A stretch of 32,614 bases of DNA from positions 1 to 32,614 of the IMG/VR virus record IMGVR_UViG_3300043409_001227, one strand, 5' to 3'. The notes under the pieces were generated by a model. The model did no database searches. It saw nothing but the letters and a program-made list of their open reading frames with translations, and was not told where the DNA came from. Positions 5,663-13,551 of the stretch are shown in pieces. How positions within the stretch are numbered: position 1 is the stretch's first letter; every line of letters starts with the position of its first letter. Both the position numbers and the translations under genes were made by a program. Origin of the DNA: a virus.

Positions 5663-5875
5663 ATGAACCAGGTGCTTGCCAGCGCAGTCGTAGACATCAT
5701 TAAGCCTTCGACGCCCACCACAATTGGAAACTTTAGGGTTGAGGTATGGGGCCAGCCGCCCTACGACTTTGTTCGGACCTATGAAATCTTGGCAAAATCC
5801 GATAATGTAGCTGCACAGGAAGGCATCCAGCGCTTCGTCAAAGAGATGGAAGCTCTGGATACACCGAAGGAATAG
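5663..5875 (+). CDS. hypothetical protein between terL and portal (70 aa)
   Basis: ATG at 5663 with AAGGAT 6 bases upstream. The product starts with a short hydrophobic segment and a strand-rich part (FRVEVWGQPPYDFVRTYEI), and ends with a charged helix (IQRFVKEMEALDTPKE). No family recognised. It ends 5 bases before the portal start and so belongs to the late operon. A small conserved ORF in this place is common in podovirus-like genomes; its role is unknown. Confidence 0.7.
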   Translation: MNQVLASAVVDIIKPSTPTTIGNFRVEVWGQPPYDFVRTYEILAKSDNVAAQEGIQRFVKEMEALDTPKE

Positions 5876-5880
5876 CTTCC

Positions 5881-8205
5881 ATGCCCATGACGCCCGGCTT
5901 GATGCCCAATATCCGGCAGCCTGCACCCGAAGAGGAAGCTATGGGCGACAACAACGTCATCGTTGAGATCATTGATGACGCCAAGGACACGGCAAAGACC
6001 GACAAGGATGGGGCTATCCTTGAGATTGAGCATGCAGACGGCTCAATCACCATTTCACTGGATGGGAAGCCCATCAATGACGACCGCAAAGAGCGCGACG
6101 AGACCGATTGGTATCGCAATCTGGTTGAAGATGTTGCTGAAGGCGCTCTAAACGGCATTGCACAGGACCTCCTGCGCGGCATTCGCGACGATATCTCCAG
6201 CCGCAACGACTGGATTGAGGATCGCGCGCAGGGCATCAAGCTCCTTGGCCTCAAGATTGAGATCCCCGGCTTGCAGGGAGCGACTGACGGCGCTCCGGTA
6301 GAGGGCATGAGTAAGGTCCGACACCCGCTGCTGCTTGAAGCAGTGCTGCGATTCCAAGCAAACGCGCGTTCTGAGCTGCTCCCAACTGATGGGCCGGTCA
6401 AAATTCGCGACGACAACAACAATGCGACCCTTGAGAGCGATCAACTAGCCAATGCGTTGGAGAATGACCTCAATCATTACCTCACAGCGACGGCCACAGA
6501 GTACTATCCGGACACGGATCGCATGCTGTTGATGCTTGGCTTTGGCGGAACGGCCTTCAAGAAGGTCTATTACTGCCCACTGCGCAACCGTCCGGTGTCT
6601 GAGAGCGTCGATGCGAACGATTTGATCGTTAACAACGCTGCTACGGACCTCCGGAACGCCAAAAGGATCACCCACAGGTCCTATATGCGTCCCAGCACGG
6701 TCAAAAGGTTGCAAATTCTCGGTGTGTACGCCGATATTGACCTATCAACCCCTAAAGCTCCGACCCTTGACAGCGTCCAGCGCGAAAAAAACGCTCAGCA
6801 GGGCATCACAGCCGAATCAATGAACCCTGAAGACCGTGATCGCGAGATCTATGAGGTCCATTGCGAGCTAGATCTGCCGGGATTTGAGCATAAGCACAAA
6901 GGCAAGCCGTCTGGTCTTGAGATTCCTTACACGGTCACCATCGATCTGTCGTCTCAGCAAGTTTTGTCGGTGGTAAGGAACTATGATGAGGATGATCAAG
7001 AGCTTCCAATCGCTAAGCGTCGCTTTGTTAAGTATACTTTTGTCCCTGGCATGGGCTTCTATGACATTGGCCTGCTCCATATACTTGGCAATACGACAAA
7101 TGCTATCACGGCGGCATGGCGGGAACTCCTAGACGCTGGCATGTACAACAATTTTCCCGGTTTCCTTATGGCGGACACCGGAGCTAGGCAGAACACCAAC
7201 ATATTCCGTGTCCCTCCTGGTGGGGGTGCCTTGGTTAAGACCAATGGCATGCCAATTAATCAAGCTATCATGCCGCTCCCCTACAAGGAGCCATCTGGCG
7301 CTCTGATGAACCTGGTTAACCAGATGTCAGAGACCGGCATGCGTGTAGGCGGAACATCTGAAGTCATGGTGACTGAAGGTAAGCCTGACGCTCCGGTGGG
7401 AACTACGCTTGCGATGATTGAGCAGGCCCAGAAAGTCCTGAACTCGGTCCACAAGCGCATGCATGCATCTCAAGCTGAAGAGTTTGATATGCTTGTTGAG
7501 TGCTTCCGTGAGCATCCTGAGAGCTTCTGGATGAAGCGCCGCAGGCCTGCCTATCCATGGGATGAGAAGACGTTCTTGGACGCCTTGGACAGCTACTACT
7601 TTGTCCCGCAGGCGGACCCAAACACATCGAGCCAGACCCAACGCCTGATGAAGGTGCTGGCGCTCAAGCAGTTGGTGGCTTCTAACCCGTCCCTGTACGA
7701 CCCGATTGCGGTTGATACGGCTGCGTTGCAGGCTCTGGGCTGGTCTAATCCGTCGCAGTTCATGATACCCAAGTCTGCGCAGGGCAAGCCGCCGCCGGAG
7801 CTGATGCAGGCTATGGCCAAGGCTCAGAACGACAAGAGCAATGCTGAAGCCCGCATGATGGACAGCCAGACGCGCGCGCAGGAGTCTCAGGCCCGCCTTG
7901 AGCTTGATCATCTGCGCCTCCAGATGGAGATGCAGCGCGACCAAGGCGACCCAGCCAAGATGGCACAGGTCGATACGCAGCAGATGGAGATCCAGCAGCG
8001 CGCTCAAGACGGCATTCTAGACGCCATCAACAGGAAGCGCGACCGGGAAAGCCGTGAGCGCCTTGCTGCTATCAAGCTTGCTGAAGAAGTCATGCGCAAC
8101 CCTGAAGGGCTTGCGGATGCTCAGCAGTTCCTAGACCCCAATATGCTTGAGCGCTTGGAAGAGAATGAGCCCACCCTAGACGGAACCCAGACCGGAGAAC
8201 TGTGA
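5881..8205 (+). CDS. portal protein (P22-like, long form)
   Basis: 774 residues, the length of P22-type portals. ATG at 5881 is preceded by AAGGA about 10 bases upstream. Residues 1-75 are acidic and variable. The core runs from about 80 (WYRNLVEDVAEG) through the clip and stem region. It contains MLLMLGFGGTAFKKVY, HRSYM, FVPGMGFYDIGLLHILGN, then LMNLVNQMSETGMRVGGTSE and the PDAPVGTTLAMIEQAQKV pattern typical of this portal group. The C-terminal 170 residues are a Q/A/R-rich helix (about 620-735), as in the P22 portal barrel. The portal forms the dodecameric ring at one capsid vertex, nucleates assembly and docks terminase and tail. Overlaps the next gene by one base (TGATG). Confidence 0.92.
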   Translation: MPMTPGLMPNIRQPAPEEEAMGDNNVIVEIIDDAKDTAKTDKDGAILEIEHADGSITISLDGKPINDDRKERDETDWYRNLVEDVAEGALNGIAQDLLRGIRDDISSRNDWIEDRAQGIKLLGLKIEIPGLQGATDGAPVEGMSKVRHPLLLEAVLRFQANARSELLPTDGPVKIRDDNNNATLESDQLANALENDLNHYLTATATEYYPDTDRMLLMLGFGGTAFKKVYYCPLRNRPVSESVDANDLIVNNAATDLRNAKRITHRSYMRPSTVKRLQILGVYADIDLSTPKAPTLDSVQREKNAQQGITAESMNPEDRDREIYEVHCELDLPGFEHKHKGKPSGLEIPYTVTIDLSSQQVLSVVRNYDEDDQELPIAKRRFVKYTFVPGMGFYDIGLLHILGNTTNAITAAWRELLDAGMYNNFPGFLMADTGARQNTNIFRVPPGGGALVKTNGMPINQAIMPLPYKEPSGALMNLVNQMSETGMRVGGTSEVMVTEGKPDAPVGTTLAMIEQAQKVLNSVHKRMHASQAEEFDMLVECFREHPESFWMKRRRPAYPWDEKTFLDALDSYYFVPQADPNTSSQTQRLMKVLALKQLVASNPSLYDPIAVDTAALQALGWSNPSQFMIPKSAQGKPPPELMQAMAKAQNDKSNAEARMMDSQTRAQESQARLELDHLRLQMEMQRDQGDPAKMAQVDTQQMEIQQRAQDGILDAINRKRDRESRERLAAIKLAEEVMRNPEGLADAQQFLDPNMLERLEENEPTLDGTQTGEL

Positions 8206-9230
8206 TGTCCTACCAAGATTGGCTTAACTATATCATCCGTCGAGCCAGCACTGGCGCGGACGTTGTAGACCCTGCAACGGGTCGTCGGTTTCCTCACACG
8301 CAGCCGGGCGTCCAAGGCGCAACCCGCCTTAAGGGCGCTCCGGTCCAGCCTGATCCATGGGCTGAGCTTGTTGAGCAAACTGGCGCAATCTATGATGCTG
8401 GCAAACAGCAAGCCGCCAACGCTGGTCGCGGCACTTTTGATTATCTGACAAAGCCCCAGCCGGTTGTGAACCGTGACACAGGTTATGTGCTTCGCATAAC
8501 GGACCCCAAGAACCCTAATTGGGGCAAAAAGCGCGAAGGTGCATTGGGGGAATTTACGCCTGGCCAGCGCGTAGCCCAGGCTGGCGCTGCTACCGCAGTC
8601 GTCGCCCCCACTGCTGCGCTTGTTAACAGGGAAATGGACCGCCGTGAAAACCAAGCAATGATTGACGCCGCTTTGAGGCGCGCAGACGGTTCTATTTCTG
8701 GCGAAGAGTATGGCGGTAGGTATGACCAAGCGCTGCGTGACGGGACCATCAGCGGTGAGGGATATGGTGATCGCTACAATCGCGCCATGGCTGACGGTTC
8801 TATAACCGGCGAGACATATGGCGTAGGTGCCATGCCAAGAAATGTCATGCCGCCCCGGCGTCCTGCCGAGTTTACGGCTGCAAGGCCCGCCCCTATGCCG
8901 CCATCGCGCGAACTTCAAGCGCAGGCTAGGGCCGCACAGCCGTCTGAGGGAATCCTGTCCAAGATCTTCTCTGGTCAGGACTACCAGTCGGCCAATGCGC
9001 TTTCATCTGATCCTAGAACCCGTGGCTACAGCGCCCCTGTAGTGCAGGACAAGCGCATTAACTGGGGCGACTCCGACAGCGCTGCTGACTTCTTCCGTGC
9101 TGACAAAGCCATGATGGCCCAGAGAAAAGGAGAAGAGGGCTTCAAGAGCGGCGGTGCGGCCAACGCCAAACCGGATTCGGTTCACAAAGCCCTTGAGATC
9201 ATCCATCATCTCCTGACGCGCGGTCACTAA
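8205..9230 (+). CDS. uncharacterised late protein with 18-residue repeats
   Basis: Starts at ATG 8205 overlapping the portal stop (TGATG), with GGAG 6-7 bases upstream; a GTG three bases earlier is an alternative. 341 residues. The middle has an alanine-rich helix (VAQAGAATAVVAPTAALV, possibly membrane-active), then nearly three copies of an 18-residue repeat with core D-G-x-I-[ST]-G-E-x-Y-G (DNA 8682-8825). The C-terminus has a K-S-G-G motif followed by ALEIIHHLLTRGH, an ending shared by other phage proteins. No known fold assigned. Its place after the portal suggests a virion or ejection protein; this is inference. Confidence 0.75.
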   Translation: MSYQDWLNYIIRRASTGADVVDPATGRRFPHTQPGVQGATRLKGAPVQPDPWAELVEQTGAIYDAGKQQAANAGRGTFDYLTKPQPVVNRDTGYVLRITDPKNPNWGKKREGALGEFTPGQRVAQAGAATAVVAPTAALVNREMDRRENQAMIDAALRRADGSISGEEYGGRYDQALRDGTISGEGYGDRYNRAMADGSITGETYGVGAMPRNVMPPRRPAEFTAARPAPMPPSRELQAQARAAQPSEGILSKIFSGQDYQSANALSSDPRTRGYSAPVVQDKRINWGDSDSAADFFRADKAMMAQRKGEEGFKSGGAANAKPDSVHKALEIIHHLLTRGH

Positions 9231-9240
9231 GGGGACGACT

Positions 9241-11874
9241 ATGGCGGGTAAGAACACAAAGGAAGCTTTGAGGCTTGCTCGCCAAATTCGTGCGGAAGGC
9301 GGCAAAACGGCCTATCTGTTCAACGATCCAGTTGGATATTTAGCCAAAAAAGGCAAGGGCCTTAGCGAGATACCTGGACAAATAGCGGACGCTACGTCTT
9401 CTGTTTGGGGGCACCCAATCACCAAGGCAATGCGGGTTGCTCCGGTGGAAACCAGCCAAGCTATTGGAAGGTATGTTGCCGCTAAGGGTCGAGAGGGTGC
9501 CGAATACGTTTACGAGAGTCCGTTTGCGGCTACTCGCAAAGCGGTTGATTTTGCCACTGATTGGTCTCCTAACCCTTATGTCCAGGGCGCAAAAGCAATG
9601 TTTTCTTCGTCCCCAGCCAATGCTGGTGAGGACGAAATGGCTCGGCAAGTTCAATACGGCATCCGGCCCGAAAGCGAATACCGGGGCGAAGAGCAGTATC
9701 AGCTCCCTGCACAGTTTGCTGATGGGGGCATTGCTCGCCAGCGCTATGCTGATGACGGCGCAACACGCTCTAAAAAAGCAGATGGCGGGATCAATTATAC
9801 TGGGGACTTCTCAACTCCCCAGTATGCTCAGATGTACTATGAGGGTCTGCCAAAAATTGGCCCTGCTGGGCAAATTCTTGGGCGGCTGTTCCCAAATCCA
9901 ACGACAACCGGCGCATACGACAAGTACATGACCAGCCAACAAACTGCGTCTGCGCCCACTGCTGCGCCTGCGCCCCTTGATACCCCCGGCCAGCGCCCAA
10001 TAACAAATGTGTCCGCTAACACATCCCCACCAATGCGGGCTTCAATTGATCTTGTAAAATCAGGGAACGCCTCTTCTTCTGGGGGCAACCTTGCGGGCTC
10101 TCCTTGGGGCGGCGTCTACGCAGGCGGGAACAGCTCAGATTTCTTTGGTCAACTTCAGAAGGACATCGCTGGCCAGCAGTCTAGGCCGCTGCCAAAAATT
10201 GCCCCACTCACGGATCGCGGCCCCCAAAATGAAGCGCCAAAGCTTGCTGCCCCAAGCAATAGCGTTTCTGAAGCTGGAGGCGCACCTACCGGCAACGCAG
10301 CCCCTGTTCCCCGGAGCCCTTTTGAGCCCAGCGGTGGTGGGGACGGCCTGACTGGATCATATAACCTGCCTTCAGCTACTCCTGAGGGCATAATGTCATC
10401 GACATCAACTGGCCCATCCATGCCGTCAGGGGCAACGCCGAGCTTCTCGTTTACGGGCGCACCGATAGGCAAGGTTGATACCTTTGACCTTCCTGCTCCA
10501 ATAGCGCCGGAACCCATTGGCACAAAATCGGTTTCCACAACGTCTGTCGCGCCTACGCCGGGCATGTTTGGCAATATGTTTACAGGGAAGGCTACTGCCC
10601 CTGCTGCGCTTGGGATGGCCAACAATGCTGCGGCAAACCAAGCCGCTCTAGGCGCTCAAGTGGGCACTCAAGTTGGCAATGCGTTGAACACAATAGGGTC
10701 AACGCCAGCGGCTGGCCCGGCGGCTTCTGCGGGCAAATCCTCAAGCCCATATGGGGCGCTTGGAGTTGGGCCTCAGAGCAACCAACCTACGTTTGATGCC
10801 ATGGGCAATGTGGCTACGCCTGGCTCAAGCCCTTATACGGCAGCGCCATCTGCTCCTGCGCCGGGAGCGCCTTCCTCCAAGGGCACAACGCCGGGTGTTC
10901 AATCACCCTCATTTGCTGCGCCGCCTCCGTTTGCGACAGCGGATGAGCTTGGCAAGGATGTGCCTGAGGACATGCTTGGCGCAACTATTGGCGGTTTGCC
11001 GTTTAGCCAAGCCGCACAAGACCAGTCAGTAAGCGGCGAAACAGGATCATTTGGAGCAGCGGCATCATTGGCGTCTGGCGCTTTTGGGGATGCTACTCCA
11101 GGGGCAAGCCCAGGGCCGTCTGGGTCAAATGAGGGAACTGCTGGTTTAGGCGCTGGCACACCGGGCACTACAGGCGCTGACTTAGGGTCTAACGCGCCAT
11201 CAGCAGCCCCTGCCATGGGCATTTCAGAAATGAATCCTGCTGACATGCCAGCGGATATGGCTGCTGCAATAGCCGCTGCGCAGAACGAAGCTGCCCCTCC
11301 TGATGCGCCGGATGCTCCTGACGCGCCATCGGCACCGGACGCCCCGGCAGCCCCAAGCGCCCCGGACGCTCCTGCGGCTCCTGCGGCTCCTGCGGCCCCT
11401 GATGACGCTGCGGATAAGGGAGATGATGAAGGCGACGAAGGCGATGATGAAGGCGACGAAGGCGACGAAGGCGATGAGGGTGAAGGCGAAGGCGAAGGTG
11501 AGGGGGAGGGCGAAGGTGGAGGAGGGGGTGAGGGCGGCGGTGAAGGTGGCGACGGCGATGGTGACGGCGATGGCGACGGCGACGGCGATGGTGACGGCGA
11601 TGGCGACGGCGATGGGGGAGACGGCGGCGAAGGTGGAGAGGGCGGTGAAGGGGGAGGCGGCGATGGTGGTGGAGATGGCGGCGGCGGTGAAAAGCGCGGT
11701 GGCCGTGTAGCGCCTCACGTGAAGAAAGCTTTGCGCCTTACCGACAAGCCTGCAAAACGGATCAAGCTAAAACCGCATGCGTCTTCTACCAAAAATCTTG
11801 ACACGCAAAAAATGGTAAAGACAGCCATGGGTATTTTGGATAAAAGGAGGAAGCAGCGCGCTAAAGGGGGATAA
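9241..11874 (+). CDS. large low-complexity late protein
   Basis: 877 residues, ATG at 9241 with AAGGGGA 5 bases upstream. Residues 1-200 are ordinary and mainly helical (ALRLARQIRAEGGKTAYLF...), with A-D-G-G-I motifs at about 160 and 180. Residues 200-685 are A/P/G/S/T-rich and probably disordered. Residues about 687-720 are D-A-P/S-A-P repeats. Residues about 721-819 are almost pure G/D/E (GDEGD, then GEGE, then GDGD dipeptides). The last 58 residues are basic, beginning K-R-G-G-R. The acidic tract followed by a basic tail suggests a long linker that repels or mimics DNA. The tract is encoded by hexanucleotide-like repeats and so may vary in length. Probably a virion component from its operon; function unknown. 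Confidence 0.75.
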   Translation: MAGKNTKEALRLARQIRAEGGKTAYLFNDPVGYLAKKGKGLSEIPGQIADATSSVWGHPITKAMRVAPVETSQAIGRYVAAKGREGAEYVYESPFAATRKAVDFATDWSPNPYVQGAKAMFSSSPANAGEDEMARQVQYGIRPESEYRGEEQYQLPAQFADGGIARQRYADDGATRSKKADGGINYTGDFSTPQYAQMYYEGLPKIGPAGQILGRLFPNPTTTGAYDKYMTSQQTASAPTAAPAPLDTPGQRPITNVSANTSPPMRASIDLVKSGNASSSGGNLAGSPWGGVYAGGNSSDFFGQLQKDIAGQQSRPLPKIAPLTDRGPQNEAPKLAAPSNSVSEAGGAPTGNAAPVPRSPFEPSGGGDGLTGSYNLPSATPEGIMSSTSTGPSMPSGATPSFSFTGAPIGKVDTFDLPAPIAPEPIGTKSVSTTSVAPTPGMFGNMFTGKATAPAALGMANNAAANQAALGAQVGTQVGNALNTIGSTPAAGPAASAGKSSSPYGALGVGPQSNQPTFDAMGNVATPGSSPYTAAPSAPAPGAPSSKGTTPGVQSPSFAAPPPFATADELGKDVPEDMLGATIGGLPFSQAAQDQSVSGETGSFGAAASLASGAFGDATPGASPGPSGSNEGTAGLGAGTPGTTGADLGSNAPSAAPAMGISEMNPADMPADMAAAIAAAQNEAAPPDAPDAPDAPSAPDAPAAPSAPDAPAAPAAPAAPDDAADKGDDEGDEGDDEGDEGDEGDEGEGEGEGEGEGEGGGGGEGGGEGGDGDGDGDGDGDGDGDGDGDGDGGDGGEGGEGGEGGGGDGGGDGGGGEKRGGRVAPHVKKALRLTDKPAKRIKLKPHASSTKNLDTQKMVKTAMGILDKRRKQRAKGG
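11403..11696 (+). repeat. GGYGAY/GGYGAR simple-sequence tract
   Basis: About 290 bases of imperfect three- and six-base units (GGCGAC, GGCGAT, GAAGGC, GGTGAG) within the 877-residue gene. They encode its G/D/E tract. Unit variation suggests slippage in the past. Confidence 0.85.
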
Positions 11875-11877
11875 GCG

Positions 11878-13470
11878 ATGTCTGATTGCGGTGTAACGTC
11901 GTCTTTTATCAAAGAGTTTTGTGTTTTCAGATCGTCTGCTGACAGAACCTACAAGAACTCCGCTGGCAAAAGGATGCAGTGGATTCTTGATCTGCGGTTG
12001 GCCATGTTGGATGGCCGCATTCTCCATGAGGTAGCCAGCCAATTTTGGGACATGTTTGGCGACATAGATTGCCAGCTTGCCGGTATTGAAATGGCCGGTA
12101 TCCCATTGGTGTCGGCCATTGCTCTTGAAGGGCACAGGCGCGGCAAAGATGTCTCTGCCCTTATTGTTCGCGTCAAACGCAAGAAGCACATGGCGGCTGA
12201 GATCATTGAAGGTGCGCCAAACGGCAAACCGATCCTCCTGATAGATGACGCGCTCAATTCTGGCCGCAATGCTGAGCTTGCTAGGAAGAAGCTTGAAGCC
12301 ATAGGCCTAAAGGTTGCCGGTCTGTTCTGCATTGTTGATTTCCGGTCTAATGCTGGCATCCATTGGCGCGTAAACAACAAGGTAGAGGTTACCAGCCTTT
12401 TGGATTTAGGCAGTTTGAACCTTCAATACTCCCGATCTCATGCCCCCCTTGCAGACTACGAGATCAAATGGTCGTTTGCGGCCCCCAATCCTAAGCTTGA
12501 CTTTGCGGTGGCCAAATCAACGCCTGTGATCTTTGAGGACAAGATTATTTTTGGCTCGGATTCAGGGATTGTGTGGGGCGTTGAGAAGAACACAGGACGT
12601 ATTTGCTGGCAATTTAAGACCAATGACCGCACTGGTAAGGGAGTCCTGTCTTCTCCCGTTGTTCGGAACGGAAATGTCTATTTCGGTTCCTATGATGGCG
12701 GTTTGTACTGCCTAGACGCAAAGACTGGGCGTCAGGTATGGGCAAGCATGTGCTGCAATTGGATTGGCTCAAGCCCAGCGGTCCATGGTGACAAGATCTA
12801 TGTTGGTTTGGAGTACAGAAGCTCAACGCAGGGCGGCAAAATAACTTGTTTTGACCTAAAAGGTCAGATTTTGTGGACTAAACCGACCGTCAAACCCCTG
12901 CATTCCTCACCAATCATCCATAGCCATGGCGGCAACGACTATCTGATCACTGGCACCAATGATTGCGACCTGTTTGCGCTTGATCCGGCCACTGGCGATG
13001 TTATTTCGCACGTTAAAACAGGCGGTCCAACCAAATACCATTGCGCTGCATGGGGTAACCGGGCTGTGGCCTGCGCTTTTGATGCGATCTATGTCTGGAA
13101 CTATCTGACTGGGGACGTTCTCCTTAAGTTAGAGACCGAAGACATCAATTATTCCAGACCTTTAGTGGTTGGGGACATAGCATTTTGCGGGTCTGCTGAT
13201 GGCAACCTCTACATGATCAACATGCGGTCCTGCGAATTGGTTGGACAGATTGATGTGGAGGAGAAGATTCATTCCTCACCAGCGCTCATTGGCGGACTGG
13301 TCTGGGTTGGGACATCAGCGGGAGAGCTGATCGCAATCGACCCCATAAACTTTGAAATGATGTACCGATTTGCCTTTCCAGAGCGCATAACGTGTACACC
13401 CGTGTCAGATGGGAATTTAATCTTTGTTTACACCTACGATAACCGCATTTGGGCTATATCCAAGAAGTAG
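11878..13470 (+). CDS. phosphoribosyltransferase-like domain fused to beta-propeller
   Basis: 530 residues; ATG at 11878, 3 bases after the previous stop, with AAAGGGGGA inside that gene's end. Residues about 25-180 resemble orotate phosphoribosyltransferase (PyrE): SAGKRMQWILDLR (28-40), GIEMAGIPLVSAIAL (69-83), the flexible-loop pattern R98-x3-K102-x-H104 (as R-x3-K-x-H in PyrE), EG, and the PRPP-loop strand ILLIDDALNSG (119-129) with both aspartates 123-124. The phosphate-loop threonines are replaced (N127, R130), so catalysis is uncertain. Residues about 200-530 hold seven to eight PQQ/BamB-type propeller blades, recognisable by repeated SSP-x-V, G-x-x-x-G and LD-x-x-T-G elements. No signal peptide. 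The domain fusion is unknown to me; it could be a sensor, modifying enzyme or virion protein. It sits within the head operon, not with nucleotide genes. Confidence 0.85.
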   Translation: MSDCGVTSSFIKEFCVFRSSADRTYKNSAGKRMQWILDLRLAMLDGRILHEVASQFWDMFGDIDCQLAGIEMAGIPLVSAIALEGHRRGKDVSALIVRVKRKKHMAAEIIEGAPNGKPILLIDDALNSGRNAELARKKLEAIGLKVAGLFCIVDFRSNAGIHWRVNNKVEVTSLLDLGSLNLQYSRSHAPLADYEIKWSFAAPNPKLDFAVAKSTPVIFEDKIIFGSDSGIVWGVEKNTGRICWQFKTNDRTGKGVLSSPVVRNGNVYFGSYDGGLYCLDAKTGRQVWASMCCNWIGSSPAVHGDKIYVGLEYRSSTQGGKITCFDLKGQILWTKPTVKPLHSSPIIHSHGGNDYLITGTNDCDLFALDPATGDVISHVKTGGPTKYHCAAWGNRAVACAFDAIYVWNYLTGDVLLKLETEDINYSRPLVVGDIAFCGSADGNLYMINMRSCELVGQIDVEEKIHSSPALIGGLVWVGTSAGELIAIDPINFEMMYRFAFPERITCTPVSDGNLIFVYTYDNRIWAISKK

Positions 13471-13551
13471 TCCCGCCGCTTTTCTTGTGATAGTGTCTGA
13501 ATAGGCAATTCGCCAACGGGGACGCCCGTAATCCTGGTACTAGGAGTCGTC

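Noticed and set aside
7327-8007. Leftward 226-residue frame inside the portal gene
   Set aside because: Shadow of the GC-rich portal coding strand; no ribosome-binding site and no recognisable domain.
8121-8918. Leftward 265-residue frame across the portal/next-gene junction
   Set aside because: Antisense of two well-supported genes; no start signal.
11224-11718. Long open frames on both strands opposite the G/D/E tract
   Set aside because: They arise because the simple-sequence repeat lacks stops in all frames; no start signals.
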